From the NCBI GenBank assembly GCA_040396955.1, contig JBBAWX010000003.1, positions 168,582 to 232,581 on the forward strand: 64,000 nt of DNA, written 5' to 3'. The notes under the pieces were generated by a model. The model saw nothing but the letters and a program-made list of their open reading frames with translations, was not told where the DNA came from and did no database searches. The stretch's first letter is position 1. Each line of letters starts with the position of its first letter. Of this stretch, positions 17,274 to 27,038 are shown one piece after another. The position numbers and the translations under genes were made by a program. Origin of the DNA: UBA965 sp040396955. GTDB lineage: Bacteria > Chloroflexota > Chloroflexia > Chloroflexales > Roseiflexaceae.

Positions 17274-18839
17274 TTATTGGTTGTGAGGCACCGTGTAGCC
17301 CTGGGCATAGGTCCGATAGGTGGCAACTTGGGTGTCGATCCAGGCTTGGTCGTGCCCGAGTTCTTGGGCCATCAGGGTGGCAACGAGTGGTGCACAGGCC
17401 ATACTCGCGGTCGCGTTGAGGAGCAAGGCGCGTGTGCGTCGGGCCAGGACATCTTCCACGGTACGTGCGAGTTCGTGGCGCACCGCCCAGATGACTTCGG
17501 CGCCGATGTAGGGCAAATCGGGATGGAGCAGTGCCTGCCACTGCGGGTTGCTCGCTGCCAATTCCCGGATGACGACGGCATCACTGCCATACATCTGCAT
17601 GGTATCGCTATCGGCTTGGGTGCTCCACCCATGTAAGTGGAGCTCCTTGGTGACGCAGGCGCGTTTGGGGAGCTGGGCATGGGCACTGATTTGATTGACG
17701 GCGTCTTCGGCCATATGGCGATAGGTGGTCCATTTTCCGCCGGTGATGGTCATTAATCCGCTCTGCGAAAACACAATGGTGTGGTCGCGGGAAAGGGCTT
17801 TGGTGTTGCCTGCATCGCCGCTCGCTTTGACGAGTGGGCGTTGTCCGGCAAACACGCTGAGTACTTCGTGTGGTTGCGGGCGCCGGGTGAGGTACTTCTC
17901 GGTATGGCTCAAGACGAATTCAATTTCATTGGCTAGGGCCCGTGGCTCGATGTCGGGGGTGGGCATCGGGGTGTCGGTCGTGCCAATGACGACGCGGTCG
18001 TGCCAGGGTAATGCGAAAAGTACCCGTCCGTCGGCCGTCTTTGGAATCATGACTGCGTGGTCACCCGGTAAAAACGAGCGATCAACGATGATGTGGATGC
18101 CTTGACTCGGGGCAAGCAGTGGTTTGCTGGCCGGGTTGTCGAGACTACGAATGCTATCGACGAAGACACCGGTCGCATTGATGACTGCTGTGGCGTTGAT
18201 GGTGTAGCGTTGCCCACTTTCGCTGTCTTGCGCCTCGACCCCGCTGATGAGGCCCTGATTGTGAAGGAGGCCGGTCACGGGCATGTGATTGATGAGGGTT
18301 GCCCCATGACTCGCCGCTGTGCGCATCAAGGTGATGGCGAGGCGTGCATCGTCGAACTGCCCGTCGTAGTAGACGACGCCGCCTTTTAGACCTGTTGGGG
18401 TGAGGGTGGGTGCGAGTGTGAGCGCCGTGTTCCGGTCGATTATGCGCGTGGAGCCGATACCGAGGCGACCTGCCAACAGGCTGTAGAGCAGGAGACCGGC
18501 GCCATAAAATGGCAAATCAAACCAGCCATATGCTGGCACCACGTGTGGCATTGCGCGTACTAAATGGGGAGCGTTGTGGCGGAGTCGACCACGTTCGTGC
18601 AACGCCTCGTAGACCAGTGAAATGTTGCCTTGGGCGAGGTAGCGGACTCCGCCGTGTACCAATTTTGTGGCTTTGCTAGAGGTGCCTTTAGCGAAATCGT
18701 AGGCCTCGAGTAATAACGTGCGGTACCCGCGTGTGGCCGCGTCGACTGCGATGCCCAGCCCAGTGGCACCCCCACCAATGACAACGAGGTCCCAATGAGG
18801 TGTACTTTGTATGGTGTGGATAAGTTGATGACGTTGCAT
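17274..18839 (-). CDS. glpD: FAD-dependent glycerol-3-phosphate dehydrogenase
   Basis: A 521-residue membrane-associated flavoenzyme oxidising glycerol-3-phosphate to dihydroxyacetone phosphate with transfer of electrons to quinone. The N-terminal Rossmann motif VVIGGGATGLGIAVDAATRG is followed by SSKATKLVHGGVRYL, a segment diagnostic of GlpD. The family also shows YYDGQFDDARLAI, VINATGVFVDSIR, GTTDTPM and ITGGKWTTYR. The C-terminal helical domain covers roughly the last 130 residues. The length is normal for the family. No glycerol kinase or facilitator gene is adjacent. Confidence 0.93.
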   Translation of the reverse strand: MQRHQLIHTIQSTPHWDLVVIGGGATGLGIAVDAATRGYRTLLLEAYDFAKGTSSKATKLVHGGVRYLAQGNISLVYEALHERGRLRHNAPHLVRAMPHVVPAYGWFDLPFYGAGLLLYSLLAGRLGIGSTRIIDRNTALTLAPTLTPTGLKGGVVYYDGQFDDARLAITLMRTAASHGATLINHMPVTGLLHNQGLISGVEAQDSESGQRYTINATAVINATGVFVDSIRSLDNPASKPLLAPSQGIHIIVDRSFLPGDHAVMIPKTADGRVLFALPWHDRVVIGTTDTPMPTPDIEPRALANEIEFVLSHTEKYLTRRPQPHEVLSVFAGQRPLVKASGDAGNTKALSRDHTIVFSQSGLMTITGGKWTTYRHMAEDAVNQISAHAQLPKRACVTKELHLHGWSTQADSDTMQMYGSDAVVIRELAASNPQWQALLHPDLPYIGAEVIWAVRHELARTVEDVLARRTRALLLNATASMACAPLVATLMAQELGHDQAWIDTQVATYRTYAQGYTVPHNQ

Positions 18840-19035
18840 GATGCTCTCTCAGCGCTATTCTTCAGCGTCATTGTAGCAAATTACTGTGGCATAGCGGAGC
18901 GTTGCTCTGAAAGTTTCGAAATCAAAGCTGGATGGCGTAGCCGGGTAGTCCGGAATACCGTATGATAGTAGGAGAAGTGCCCACGATAAGAGTACACTGC
19001 TCTTCAATCATGCAATGAGGCCTGAAAGGAGTCGC

Positions 19036-21435
19036 ATGAAACGCACATCCACGAAAATTACGCCGAATACGGCGGTCATAGACCCGGTCGTTCCCCGCAT
19101 GGATGCCCGCACTGTTCGCACGCTGGAGTCAATCCAACGGCGTATTTTGTGGTTGGCCACCAACATGATTCATCACGCCAATCATGTGCGTCCCAACCAT
19201 GACGGTACCAAGGTCGGCGGCCATCAGGCTTCTTCGGCTTCGACGGTCACATTGATGACCGCACTCTATTTCCATTTTCTGAAAAGTGGTGATCGTGTTG
19301 CCGTAAAGCCGCATTCTTCACCCATTTTCCACGCCATCCAATACCTTTTGGGGAAGCTTCCCAAGCGCTATTTGACGACGCTCCGTGAATTTGGAGGGTT
19401 GCAGTCGTATCCGAGTCGCACCAAAGATCCCGTGCGGGTGGATTTTTCGACTGGATCGGTTGGGCTTGGTGTCGTTGCTCCGCTTTTTGCCTCACTGTCG
19501 CAACGCTTCATTCGCGACCACGGAGTGGCAGTGCCTGAGCGGCGCTTCGTGGCTGTGGTCGGTGATGCCGAGCTCGACGAGGGCAACGTCTGGGAGGCGT
19601 TACTCGACGAGGCCTTGGATGGAATTGGCCAGGTGGTTTGGGTGGTCGACCTCAATCGGCAAAGCCTTGACCGCGTGGTGCCTGGTATCCGTGCTGCACG
19701 CCTCAAAAAACTCTTCGCACAGAACGGTTGGCGGGTGCTCGAGGCCAAGTATGGGCGCAAACTGCAAGAGCTCTATGCGTTGCCGGGCGGAGAGTCACTG
19801 CGCCGACGTATTGACGAAATGAGCAACGAAGAGTATCAAGCATCGATCCGTTTGCCTGGAGCTCAGTTGCGCGAACGCTTGCTCTCTGTCAACGAAGCAG
19901 ATCGCACCACTTTAGCACTGGTGCTGGCGCAGGTCCCCGATGAAGAGCTCCCCGCAGTCATTGCAAACTTGGGTGGGCATGATCTCGAGGAGATGTGCGC
20001 AATTTTCGACGAAGTCGAACGCGACATGAGCCGACCCACGGTTATTTTTGCCTACACCATCAAAGGTTGGGGCCTGCCTATTGCTGGTCACCCACTCAAT
20101 CACTCCATGTTGTTGAGTGGCGAGCAAATGGAGACGTTGCGCAAACAATTCGGCATCGATGCAGATGAACTGTGGCCCGATTTTGATGCGAGTACGCCAG
20201 AAGGTCAGTTCTGTGCTGGTGTATCGCGGCGACTCGATGAGCCGATGCCCGTTGCTCCTGAGCCGGTAGCCGTACCACTGCGGGTCGATTTGGGCATGCC
20301 CGCCCAGGTCAGCACGCAAGATGCGTTTGGTCGTCTGTTGGTGCGGTTTGGTGATATTGATGGGTTAGCATCACACCTGATGACGACGTCACCAGACGTA
20401 TCGGTGTCGACGAACCTCGGGAGTTGGATTAATCGGCATGGTGTTTATACGCTACACAATGACGTGGCAGATTATGAGAGTGAAGCGCAACGCCTGCTCA
20501 AGTGGCAACGTTCACAGCAGGGCAAGCACATTGAGCTGGGTATTTCGGAGATGAATCTCTTCATGATGCTCGGCATGGCCGGTTTGGCACACGAATTGGT
20601 CGGCTATCCGCTGGTGCCTATCGGCACCGTCTACGATCCATTTGTGCTCCGTGGACTTGATTCGTTTATTTATGCCGTCTACTCGGGTGCCAAATTTATT
20701 GTGGCAGGCACGCCTTCGGGTGTGACGCTCGCACCCGAGGGGGGCGCGCACCAGTCCACCATTACCGCATCGATTGGGGTGGAATTACCAAAATTAATGA
20801 TGGCAGAGCCTTGTTATGCGGGTGAGCTTGAGTGGCACTTGCTTGAGGGAATCCGCCACTGCTTCGACCGTGCCCATGGGCGGCCGTTGTACGTACGTTT
20901 GAGCACCCGCCCGATCGATCAAGCACCCTTTGAGGTGGCCAAGGCGCGCTTGGGTGTGGATGTGTTGTACGAACAGGTCATGCGTGGCGCCTATACATTG
21001 GCGACATGGCGTACTGCCCATGCAGAATTGGCGGGTGCGCCGCGTGTCATGTTGTGTGCGAGTGGTACGCTCATCCCCGAAACCCTGGAAGCGGCCGAGT
21101 TGTTGTGGCGTGAGGGCGTGGCCGCCGATGTCATCAACGTGGTTAGCCATCGTGCCTTGTATGAACGCTTTGTGCACGCTCGAGCAGAGGGGAATCGTGA
21201 TCCGTTTGGATGGTTGTTCAGCGATGATCAACGCCACGTGCCGTTAATTACCGTGCATGATGCCGCCTCACATGCCATGGCATGGTTTGGCAGTGTCTAT
21301 GGTGCACCAGTGACCAGCCTTGGTGTCGATGAGTTCGGGCAGTCAGGGGCACGTGATGACTTATACCGCTATTTTGGCCTGGATGCCCAATCAATCGCTG
21401 AAGCGGCCTTCATGGCGGTCGATGCTGGTGAATAG
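19036..21435 (+). CDS. AceE/transketolase-like thiamine diphosphate enzyme
   Basis: A 799-residue protein related to homodimeric pyruvate dehydrogenase E1 (AceE) and transketolases. The start at 19036 has AGGAG 4 bases upstream. The N-terminal part has GGHQASSASTVTLMTALYFH; the ThDP motif runs from GDAELDEGN (about 176) to the asparagine of LNRQ (about 207). The middle has LGISEMNLFMMLGMAG with the conserved Glu, and the C-terminal domain is transketolase-like. It is shorter than E. coli AceE (887 residues), and no E2 or E3 genes are nearby. The reaction is therefore uncertain: decarboxylation of a 2-oxoacid is likely, substrate unknown. It is divergent from glpD. Confidence 0.75.
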   Translation: MKRTSTKITPNTAVIDPVVPRMDARTVRTLESIQRRILWLATNMIHHANHVRPNHDGTKVGGHQASSASTVTLMTALYFHFLKSGDRVAVKPHSSPIFHAIQYLLGKLPKRYLTTLREFGGLQSYPSRTKDPVRVDFSTGSVGLGVVAPLFASLSQRFIRDHGVAVPERRFVAVVGDAELDEGNVWEALLDEALDGIGQVVWVVDLNRQSLDRVVPGIRAARLKKLFAQNGWRVLEAKYGRKLQELYALPGGESLRRRIDEMSNEEYQASIRLPGAQLRERLLSVNEADRTTLALVLAQVPDEELPAVIANLGGHDLEEMCAIFDEVERDMSRPTVIFAYTIKGWGLPIAGHPLNHSMLLSGEQMETLRKQFGIDADELWPDFDASTPEGQFCAGVSRRLDEPMPVAPEPVAVPLRVDLGMPAQVSTQDAFGRLLVRFGDIDGLASHLMTTSPDVSVSTNLGSWINRHGVYTLHNDVADYESEAQRLLKWQRSQQGKHIELGISEMNLFMMLGMAGLAHELVGYPLVPIGTVYDPFVLRGLDSFIYAVYSGAKFIVAGTPSGVTLAPEGGAHQSTITASIGVELPKLMMAEPCYAGELEWHLLEGIRHCFDRAHGRPLYVRLSTRPIDQAPFEVAKARLGVDVLYEQVMRGAYTLATWRTAHAELAGAPRVMLCASGTLIPETLEAAELLWREGVAADVINVVSHRALYERFVHARAEGNRDPFGWLFSDDQRHVPLITVHDAASHAMAWFGSVYGAPVTSLGVDEFGQSGARDDLYRYFGLDAQSIAEAAFMAVDAGE

Positions 21436-21456
21436 TGGTGACTGATGTGTGGTCAT

Positions 21457-21495
21457 GGCAGAGCGGGAACGGCATCACGCCGTTCCCGCTCTGCC
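21457..21495 (+). terminator. Probable terminator after the AceE-like gene
   Basis: A perfect 17-base-pair inverted repeat (21457-21473 and 21479-21495) with a 5-base loop starts 22 bases after the stop. No T run follows. The next gene begins 68 bases later. Confidence 0.65.
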
Positions 21496-21562
21496 GTTGC
21501 GTATACTGCGAGAGCCTGCATGGTATACTGTTGATGGTGTCACGGTGCCCAGGGGATAGAAG

Positions 21563-23470
21563 ATGGCGAAACCAAAACGTTCGCTTGTTTCGTTGTTACA
21601 AGCAATGGCACAAGCAACAACTGAGCCGGTGAGTTTTGCTCAATTAGTTGATGCCCTCCAACCGCAGTGGCATGGCAAGTCAGACCGTGTACATGCACGG
21701 ATACGCGCTTCGTTACGGCGTGGTCCACCAACGAGTGGTTGGCTTGAGTATGACGATGGGCAACTCGTGCCCGTGCATGTGGCGGTGCGTGGCCACCACA
21801 TACGGGTGCGCTTGAGCGAGCAAGATGCGACAAATGGGGTTTTTTCTCTTGAGCATCTCGCACCGTTTGTGGTGCGCGATCAGGCGTTGCTTTTCCCCGA
21901 TATCAGTGTGCATCCACAGCCGACATTTGTGACAGAAATCGATATCCGTACCTGGATGCGCCAGCAACACTATCAGTTTGGTAACGACATTATTGTCTCT
22001 TTTGACGCAAACGATGGGCATTGCCTGCACCTCACCGTTGATCGAAGCCACCAGGGAAATCTACGCCTCGATGAATACGTGTTGGCCCGATTGCAGATGT
22101 CGCCGTTGCATGCTGAGGCCGCGATGATGCAGGCCGTATTGCTGGCCTACGTCACGGCACCCGGTACGTACACGGTGGCTGGTTCGCCATGGCAAACCCT
22201 GCTTGACCAGGTGCTTCATCAACAGGATGCGGTCGGGGGCGAGTTGTTGCAGTTGCGCCACGAAATCGACACCTTGCAGACCCTTCTCCGCAGTGAGCGT
22301 ACCCGTGACAGCGAAAACGGGCTGTGGGATGGTGTTTCGAAGCGATATTCGGCGTTGCGCATTGCCATCATGCCCGATGACGCAGAAATCGGGTCACGTC
22401 TCACCTTGCCCCCCATTGATATGCGCTTCGATTATTCACGCACCATTGATGAAGGGTTGGTGCAGGGGATCTACGATGTGCAGATGTTGCATCGTGCACG
22501 TGGTGACGACATCGACGATGGCGATATCACCGATGATGCTCCCGTCGTCGACGAAGATGACACGTCCGTTGAGTTTGATGACTCCGATGATTATCTGGCA
22601 GCCTTGCATTCAGAATCCGAAGATGAGCTTGGTGAAGAGCAAGGCCTCGCATTGGACGAAGAAGAGCTCGATGAGCAGACGTTTGCGCTACTGTTTGCTA
22701 ATCGTCATCCGGCGCTTGAAGCATGGTCAATCGAATTGCTTCAGAGTTTGTCGGCCTCACAACGCCGCCAAATCATCCAAGCTGAGACCGATGACGAGTA
22801 CAACATCATCCTGAGCATGGCACTCCAACGTTTATTACCACAGCGTCCGCATTTTATGCAGACCCTGCAAGCAACGACAAGTTTGCCCACACGCGATATC
22901 ACGGAAGGCGGGCAGACCTACGCGTCGTTTGAGCTGGCGGAGTACGTGGCGGCACAATTGGCTGAAGCACCATCGAGCGTGCCCATGAGTAATAACGATG
23001 TGTTTGCAACTGGTGGCGAAGCAGTATTTGCGGTGGAATCGGTCTTGCGTGAAAGTGAGCAGTACATTGCAGCTTATACGGCGCAGTTGCAGGTGCGTGG
23101 TATGCGCCCCACCACTGTGCGCCGTAAATACACGCTCGTGCACGAGCTGGCTGTTTTTTTGGCGCGTTATTACACCTTGCCGCTACAACAGTTGACCTAT
23201 GCGCATCTTGATGAATACGTGTATTTTTATTTCCCACGGCATACCAATGCTCTCGCTCCGCGTGTCTGTAGTGACTTGCTCCGTGCCGTCCGTGATTTGT
23301 ACGAGAGTGATGACCGCCCGCTGACCGTGCCACAACGGAATGTGGCGCGTGCCATGTATGATCGGCGACACTCGGCCAGCGATGTATTGCGCATCTTGAA
23401 TCGGCTCCACCAGTATCCGCTCGATGTGACCGCCCTCGTGGTGCATCTTTTTGCCCCCTATACCGCATGA
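21563..23470 (+). CDS. Unrecognised 635-residue protein with acidic centre and recombinase-like SAM domain
   Basis: I do not recognise this protein as a whole. The start ATG at 21563 follows an AGGGGATAG site. The N-terminal ~240 residues are mixed alpha/beta with no signal peptide. Residues about 312-372 are extremely rich in Asp and Glu. Residues about 490-590 (ESEQYIAAYTAQLQVRGMRP.TVRRKYTLVHEL...) resemble the N-terminal SAM-like core-binding domain of tyrosine recombinases, but no catalytic domain with the R..HxxR..Y residues follows. This suggests a DNA- or protein-binding role. Its stop overlaps the M61 peptidase start (ATGA), so it heads a four-gene operon. Confidence 0.7.
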   Translation: MAKPKRSLVSLLQAMAQATTEPVSFAQLVDALQPQWHGKSDRVHARIRASLRRGPPTSGWLEYDDGQLVPVHVAVRGHHIRVRLSEQDATNGVFSLEHLAPFVVRDQALLFPDISVHPQPTFVTEIDIRTWMRQQHYQFGNDIIVSFDANDGHCLHLTVDRSHQGNLRLDEYVLARLQMSPLHAEAAMMQAVLLAYVTAPGTYTVAGSPWQTLLDQVLHQQDAVGGELLQLRHEIDTLQTLLRSERTRDSENGLWDGVSKRYSALRIAIMPDDAEIGSRLTLPPIDMRFDYSRTIDEGLVQGIYDVQMLHRARGDDIDDGDITDDAPVVDEDDTSVEFDDSDDYLAALHSESEDELGEEQGLALDEEELDEQTFALLFANRHPALEAWSIELLQSLSASQRRQIIQAETDDEYNIILSMALQRLLPQRPHFMQTLQATTSLPTRDITEGGQTYASFELAEYVAAQLAEAPSSVPMSNNDVFATGGEAVFAVESVLRESEQYIAAYTAQLQVRGMRPTTVRRKYTLVHELAVFLARYYTLPLQQLTYAHLDEYVYFYFPRHTNALAPRVCSDLLRAVRDLYESDDRPLTVPQRNVARAMYDRRHSASDVLRILNRLHQYPLDVTALVVHLFAPYTA

Positions 23471-25236
23471 CAACCATTCATTACACTGTGGCAATACTAC
23501 AGCCACATACCCACCTCATTGATGTGACCATTTCCGTGGTGCCAGCGGCCGATACGCGCGAAATTCAGTTGCACATGCCGGTCTGGACGCCTGGGTCGTA
23601 TCTGGTGCGTGAATATGCCCGGCATGTGCGTGATTTTTCAGCACAGCAGGGAGCAGCGCCTTGCACTTGGCACAAACAAGACAAAGCGACATGGCTGGTG
23701 CAGGGGATTGACGGGGTGCGCCCGTTGACCGTGCAGTACCGCGTCTATGCGTACGATTTGAGTGTGCGCACCAACCATGTTGACGAGACACATGCGTTTT
23801 TTAATCCTGCGGCACTCATCATGGCGGTCGCTGGTGTCACCGGCCCGTTGCCACTCACGGTGCATACGAAAGCCGATTGGCGTGTGGCCACGCAACTCGA
23901 GGTGCTGTCGCAACATCAGGTTGGTGCGGATGAGCGGGTATGGCAATTTGTGGCACCTCAGTACGACGCACTCTACGATGCTCCCTTTGAAATCGGCACG
24001 CACCGGCACCAACAATTTTGGGTCAACGGAGCGCTCCACGAAGTCGTGTTGTGGGGGGCCGGCAACGAAGATCTCACAGTGCTCGTACATGACATCGAAC
24101 GTGCCGTGCGTGGGGTGATGAGCCATTTTCAAACGGTGCCGTATACCCGCTATGTCTTTATTTTGCATCTCGCCGATGGCATGTATGGTGGGCTTGAGCA
24201 TTGTGCGAGCACGGTTTGTTTGGTTGATCGCTGGGGATTTGTGCGTCCAAGCGACTACGAACGCATCTTGGGTCTGATTACCCACGAATACTTTCACACC
24301 TGGAACGTGAAGCAGATTCGCCCGGCTCCACTCGGTCCGTTTGACTATCAACGCGAAAATTACACGCGCCAACTGTGGCTCGTAGAGGGAGTGACATCGT
24401 ACTACGACAACCTGATCATGTGTCGCAGTGGCATGATTACTCAGGCGCGCTACCTCGACCTGTTGGCATCCGACATTGCGAGTGTGCAACGCACCCCGGG
24501 GCGCCAGCTACAGAGCTTGGCCGAGGCCAGCTTTGACGCATGGATTCGCTATTATCGCCCCGATGAAAACAGCGTCAATGTCAGCGTCTCCTACTACGTC
24601 AAAGGCGCGGTGGTCGCATTTGCCCTTGACATGTTGATTCGGCGGCATTCACAAGGTCGTGCTTCGTTTGATGACGTGTTGCGGGCGCTTGAATCCCGCT
24701 ATCCACTCCATTTGCCTGGTATCCCCGAAGACGATACGATGGAGCGGTTGATTGCTGAGGTATGCGACATCGAATATGCGCTGGTAGCGCAGTTTTTTGC
24801 TGCCTATATCTACGGCAGAGACGAGCTCCCGTATGCTGAGTTGCTCGCCACGGTCGGTTTACATGCACAGTGGCACCATGTCGACGACATAACCGCTGGG
24901 ATGGGGTTGACGTTGCGCCAAGACGGCCAGCGCTTGTTGGTCAGTGCGGTGTTTTTGGATTCGTCTGCCATGCACGCAGGAATCGCTCCTCACGACGAAA
25001 TCATCGCCTTGAACGGAAACCGCGTTGATCTCGCGCGTTGGCGTGCGCGTATGCGTGACCAGGTTGTCGGAGACGTTGTCACGGTGAGTTACTTTCGCCG
25101 TGACGAATTGCGGACGGTGTCGGTCGTGTTGGAGGCAGAGCCAGCGACCGCGTTGCGCTTGCAGCGACAAGGTGATGGGGTCGAGTTCGAGCGGTGGTTG
25201 GCGGCCCCGATAGTGATGGGGCAAGATGGAGAGTGA
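23467..25236 (+). CDS. M61 family metallopeptidase with PDZ domain
   Basis: A 589-residue peptidase of the glycyl aminopeptidase (M61) family. The start overlaps the previous stop by four bases. The N-terminal beta domain carries MPVWTPGSYLVREYARHV. The catalytic zinc motif is HEYFH at 273-277 followed by TWNVKQIRP, with a probable third ligand E307 in WLVEGVTSYYDNL. The C-terminal ~110 residues form a PDZ domain (GMGLTLRQDGQ..., SAMHAGIAPHDEIIALNG). No signal peptide is visible, so it is probably cytoplasmic. It is cotranscribed with a two-component system, which may sense peptide or envelope conditions (inference). Confidence 0.92.
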   Translation: MTTIHYTVAILQPHTHLIDVTISVVPAADTREIQLHMPVWTPGSYLVREYARHVRDFSAQQGAAPCTWHKQDKATWLVQGIDGVRPLTVQYRVYAYDLSVRTNHVDETHAFFNPAALIMAVAGVTGPLPLTVHTKADWRVATQLEVLSQHQVGADERVWQFVAPQYDALYDAPFEIGTHRHQQFWVNGALHEVVLWGAGNEDLTVLVHDIERAVRGVMSHFQTVPYTRYVFILHLADGMYGGLEHCASTVCLVDRWGFVRPSDYERILGLITHEYFHTWNVKQIRPAPLGPFDYQRENYTRQLWLVEGVTSYYDNLIMCRSGMITQARYLDLLASDIASVQRTPGRQLQSLAEASFDAWIRYYRPDENSVNVSVSYYVKGAVVAFALDMLIRRHSQGRASFDDVLRALESRYPLHLPGIPEDDTMERLIAEVCDIEYALVAQFFAAYIYGRDELPYAELLATVGLHAQWHHVDDITAGMGLTLRQDGQRLLVSAVFLDSSAMHAGIAPHDEIIALNGNRVDLARWRARMRDQVVGDVVTVSYFRRDELRTVSVVLEAEPATALRLQRQGDGVEFERWLAAPIVMGQDGE

Positions 25237-25239
25237 GCC

Positions 25240-25929
25240 ATGGCGACAATTTTAGTGGTCGACGACGAAAAGCCGCTGCGTGAGTTGGTGCGTGCCTATC
25301 TCGAAAACGAAGGGCATCGTGTCCTTGAAGCGGCTGCCGGTCAGAGTGCGCTCCAGCAATTTGCAGAGGGCAAGCCTGATGTCATCATCCTCGATCTGAT
25401 GTTGCCTGAAATCGACGGTATCGAGATTTGTCGGCGCCTGCGCACACAATCCGATGTCTACATCATCATGCTCACCGCACGCGCCGACGAGGTTGATCGG
25501 GTGGTCGGGCTCGAAGTGGGCGCCGACGATTATCTGACCAAACCCTTTTCACCGCGTGAATTAGTGGCACGGGTGCGCGCTTGCCTGCGTCGGCCACGCC
25601 AACCCCAAGTGACCGTGAGTGATAGCAAATTGTTGCGTTTCGAGAATTTGACCATCGACGTTGAAGGACACAGTGTGCGACTCGACGACGAAGAAATCTC
25701 GTTGACGTCGACCGAGTTTCGCCTCATCCAGATGCTCTCTAGTGCGCCAGGGCGCTTGTTTACACGCACCCAGCTCTTGGAGCATGTCTGGGGGATGAAC
25801 TACTACGGCGACGACCACGTGGTTGATGTGCACATTGCCAATGCGCGGCGTAAGCTCAAAGAAGACCCTTCGACACCGCGATTTATTGAGACGGTGCGGG
25901 GAGCCGGGTATCGCTGGAGAAACACATGA
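25240..25929 (+). CDS. OmpR-family response regulator
   Basis: A 229-residue DNA-binding response regulator. The receiver domain has acidic residues D8/D9, the phosphoacceptor D52 in VIILDLMLPEIDG, and the conserved Lys in YLTKPFSPREL. A winged-helix output domain follows (residues about 130-225, with EFRLIQMLSSAPGRLFTRTQLLEHVWG and a C-terminal ETVRGAGYRW). It starts 3 bases after the M61 gene and its stop overlaps the histidine kinase start (ATGA), showing tight coupling to its partner kinase. Its targets cannot be deduced. Confidence 0.95.
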   Translation: MATILVVDDEKPLRELVRAYLENEGHRVLEAAAGQSALQQFAEGKPDVIILDLMLPEIDGIEICRRLRTQSDVYIIMLTARADEVDRVVGLEVGADDYLTKPFSPRELVARVRACLRRPRQPQVTVSDSKLLRFENLTIDVEGHSVRLDDEEISLTSTEFRLIQMLSSAPGRLFTRTQLLEHVWGMNYYGDDHVVDVHIANARRKLKEDPSTPRFIETVRGAGYRWRNT

Positions 25930-27038
25930 ACACTCTGCGCGCCCGATTCTTGACCGCACAACTGATGGTCATCGTGTTGATGATGGTGTTGTTTTTGGTA
26001 GCGGCTGCGATTATCACACCGCGGATCCATGGGCGCCTCATTGACGATGGGAATCCGCCACCGCCGCGTGATGCACCAGCCCTCAATGATGCCTTGCGTG
26101 CCGAAATGCGCTATCGAAGCGCACTCTGGCGGGCCATGTTGATTTCTGGAGGCGTGGCCTCTGTGGTTGCCGTGCTCGTCAGTGTCACCTTGGCACGGGT
26201 CATCGTGGCTCCCCTGCAACATGTGACTCGGGCAAGTCGGCGTGTGGCCTCCGGAGATTATTCACCCATTGCTTTGCCCGATGCCACGACCGTCGAAATT
26301 CGCGAGTTGGCCACGCAGTTCAACCACATGGCAACAGCACTGCGTGATGCCGAACAACGCCGTGCTGCCCTCATCGGTGATGTGGCACACGAGTTGCGAA
26401 CCCCGCTTGCCTCCATTGAGGGATATGCCGAGGGGCTCATCGACGGTGTCGTCGTGCCCGGTGAAAAAAGTTTCACCATCATTCGCGATGAATCGCAACG
26501 CCTACGCCGCATTGTTGACGATTTGCAGGCTCTGTCACGCGCTGAAGCGGGTACGCTGACCCTGTATCGCGAAGTCCAAGATATGCACGACATCGCGCAA
26601 CGTGCCGTGGCGCTCCTGAATGTCCCCCTTGCCGAAAAAAACATCCAATTGCACCTGCAAGCACCACACACCAAGTTGCTTGTCGATTGCGACGGCGATC
26701 GCATGGTACAGGTGGTTCTCAATCTGCTGACTAACGCAATTCGTGCGCTTCAGCCCGGTGGTACTATTTGGGTCAGTCTTGGTCGTGATGATGGCATGGT
26801 CTGGTGCCGTGTCCGCGATGACGGCATTGGTATCGCCGCCGAACATCTGGCCCGTGTCTTTGAACGCTTTTATCGTGTCGATCCGTCACGCGCACGCACC
26901 ACCGGTGGCTCGGGAGTGGGCCTGACCATCGCAAAAGCCATCGTTGAAGCACATGGTGGGCGCTTGAACGCTGCTAGCGATGGCGTTGGCCGTGGTGCCA
27001 CCTTCGAAGTGTATCTGCCACAACATGTGACTGCCTAG
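25926..27038 (+). CDS. Membrane sensor histidine kinase
   Basis: A 370-residue HisKA-type kinase, partner of the preceding regulator. There are two membrane segments (about residues 8-32 and 70-95) with a short extracytoplasmic loop of about 40 residues between them, rich in proline. A HAMP domain follows (ARVIVAPLQHVTRASRRVASGDY). The phosphoacceptor is H155 in DVAHELRTPLASIEGY. The ATPase domain has N-, G1- and G2-box segments (NLLTNAIRAL, RDDGIGIAAEH, GGSGVGLTIAK). The small sensor loop suggests sensing of a membrane or small-molecule signal. Its stop directly abuts the stop of the opposing gene. Confidence 0.95.
   Translation: MNTLRARFLTAQLMVIVLMMVLFLVAAAIITPRIHGRLIDDGNPPPPRDAPALNDALRAEMRYRSALWRAMLISGGVASVVAVLVSVTLARVIVAPLQHVTRASRRVASGDYSPIALPDATTVEIRELATQFNHMATALRDAEQRRAALIGDVAHELRTPLASIEGYAEGLIDGVVVPGEKSFTIIRDESQRLRRIVDDLQALSRAEAGTLTLYREVQDMHDIAQRAVALLNVPLAEKNIQLHLQAPHTKLLVDCDGDRMVQVVLNLLTNAIRALQPGGTIWVSLGRDDGMVWCRVRDDGIGIAAEHLARVFERFYRVDPSRARTTGGSGVGLTIAKAIVEAHGGRLNAASDGVGRGATFEVYLPQHVTA

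Noticed and set aside
23638..24489. 283-codon open frame on the minus strand
   Set aside because: It lies entirely inside the M61 peptidase gene and shows no protein family features; it is a reverse-strand shadow.
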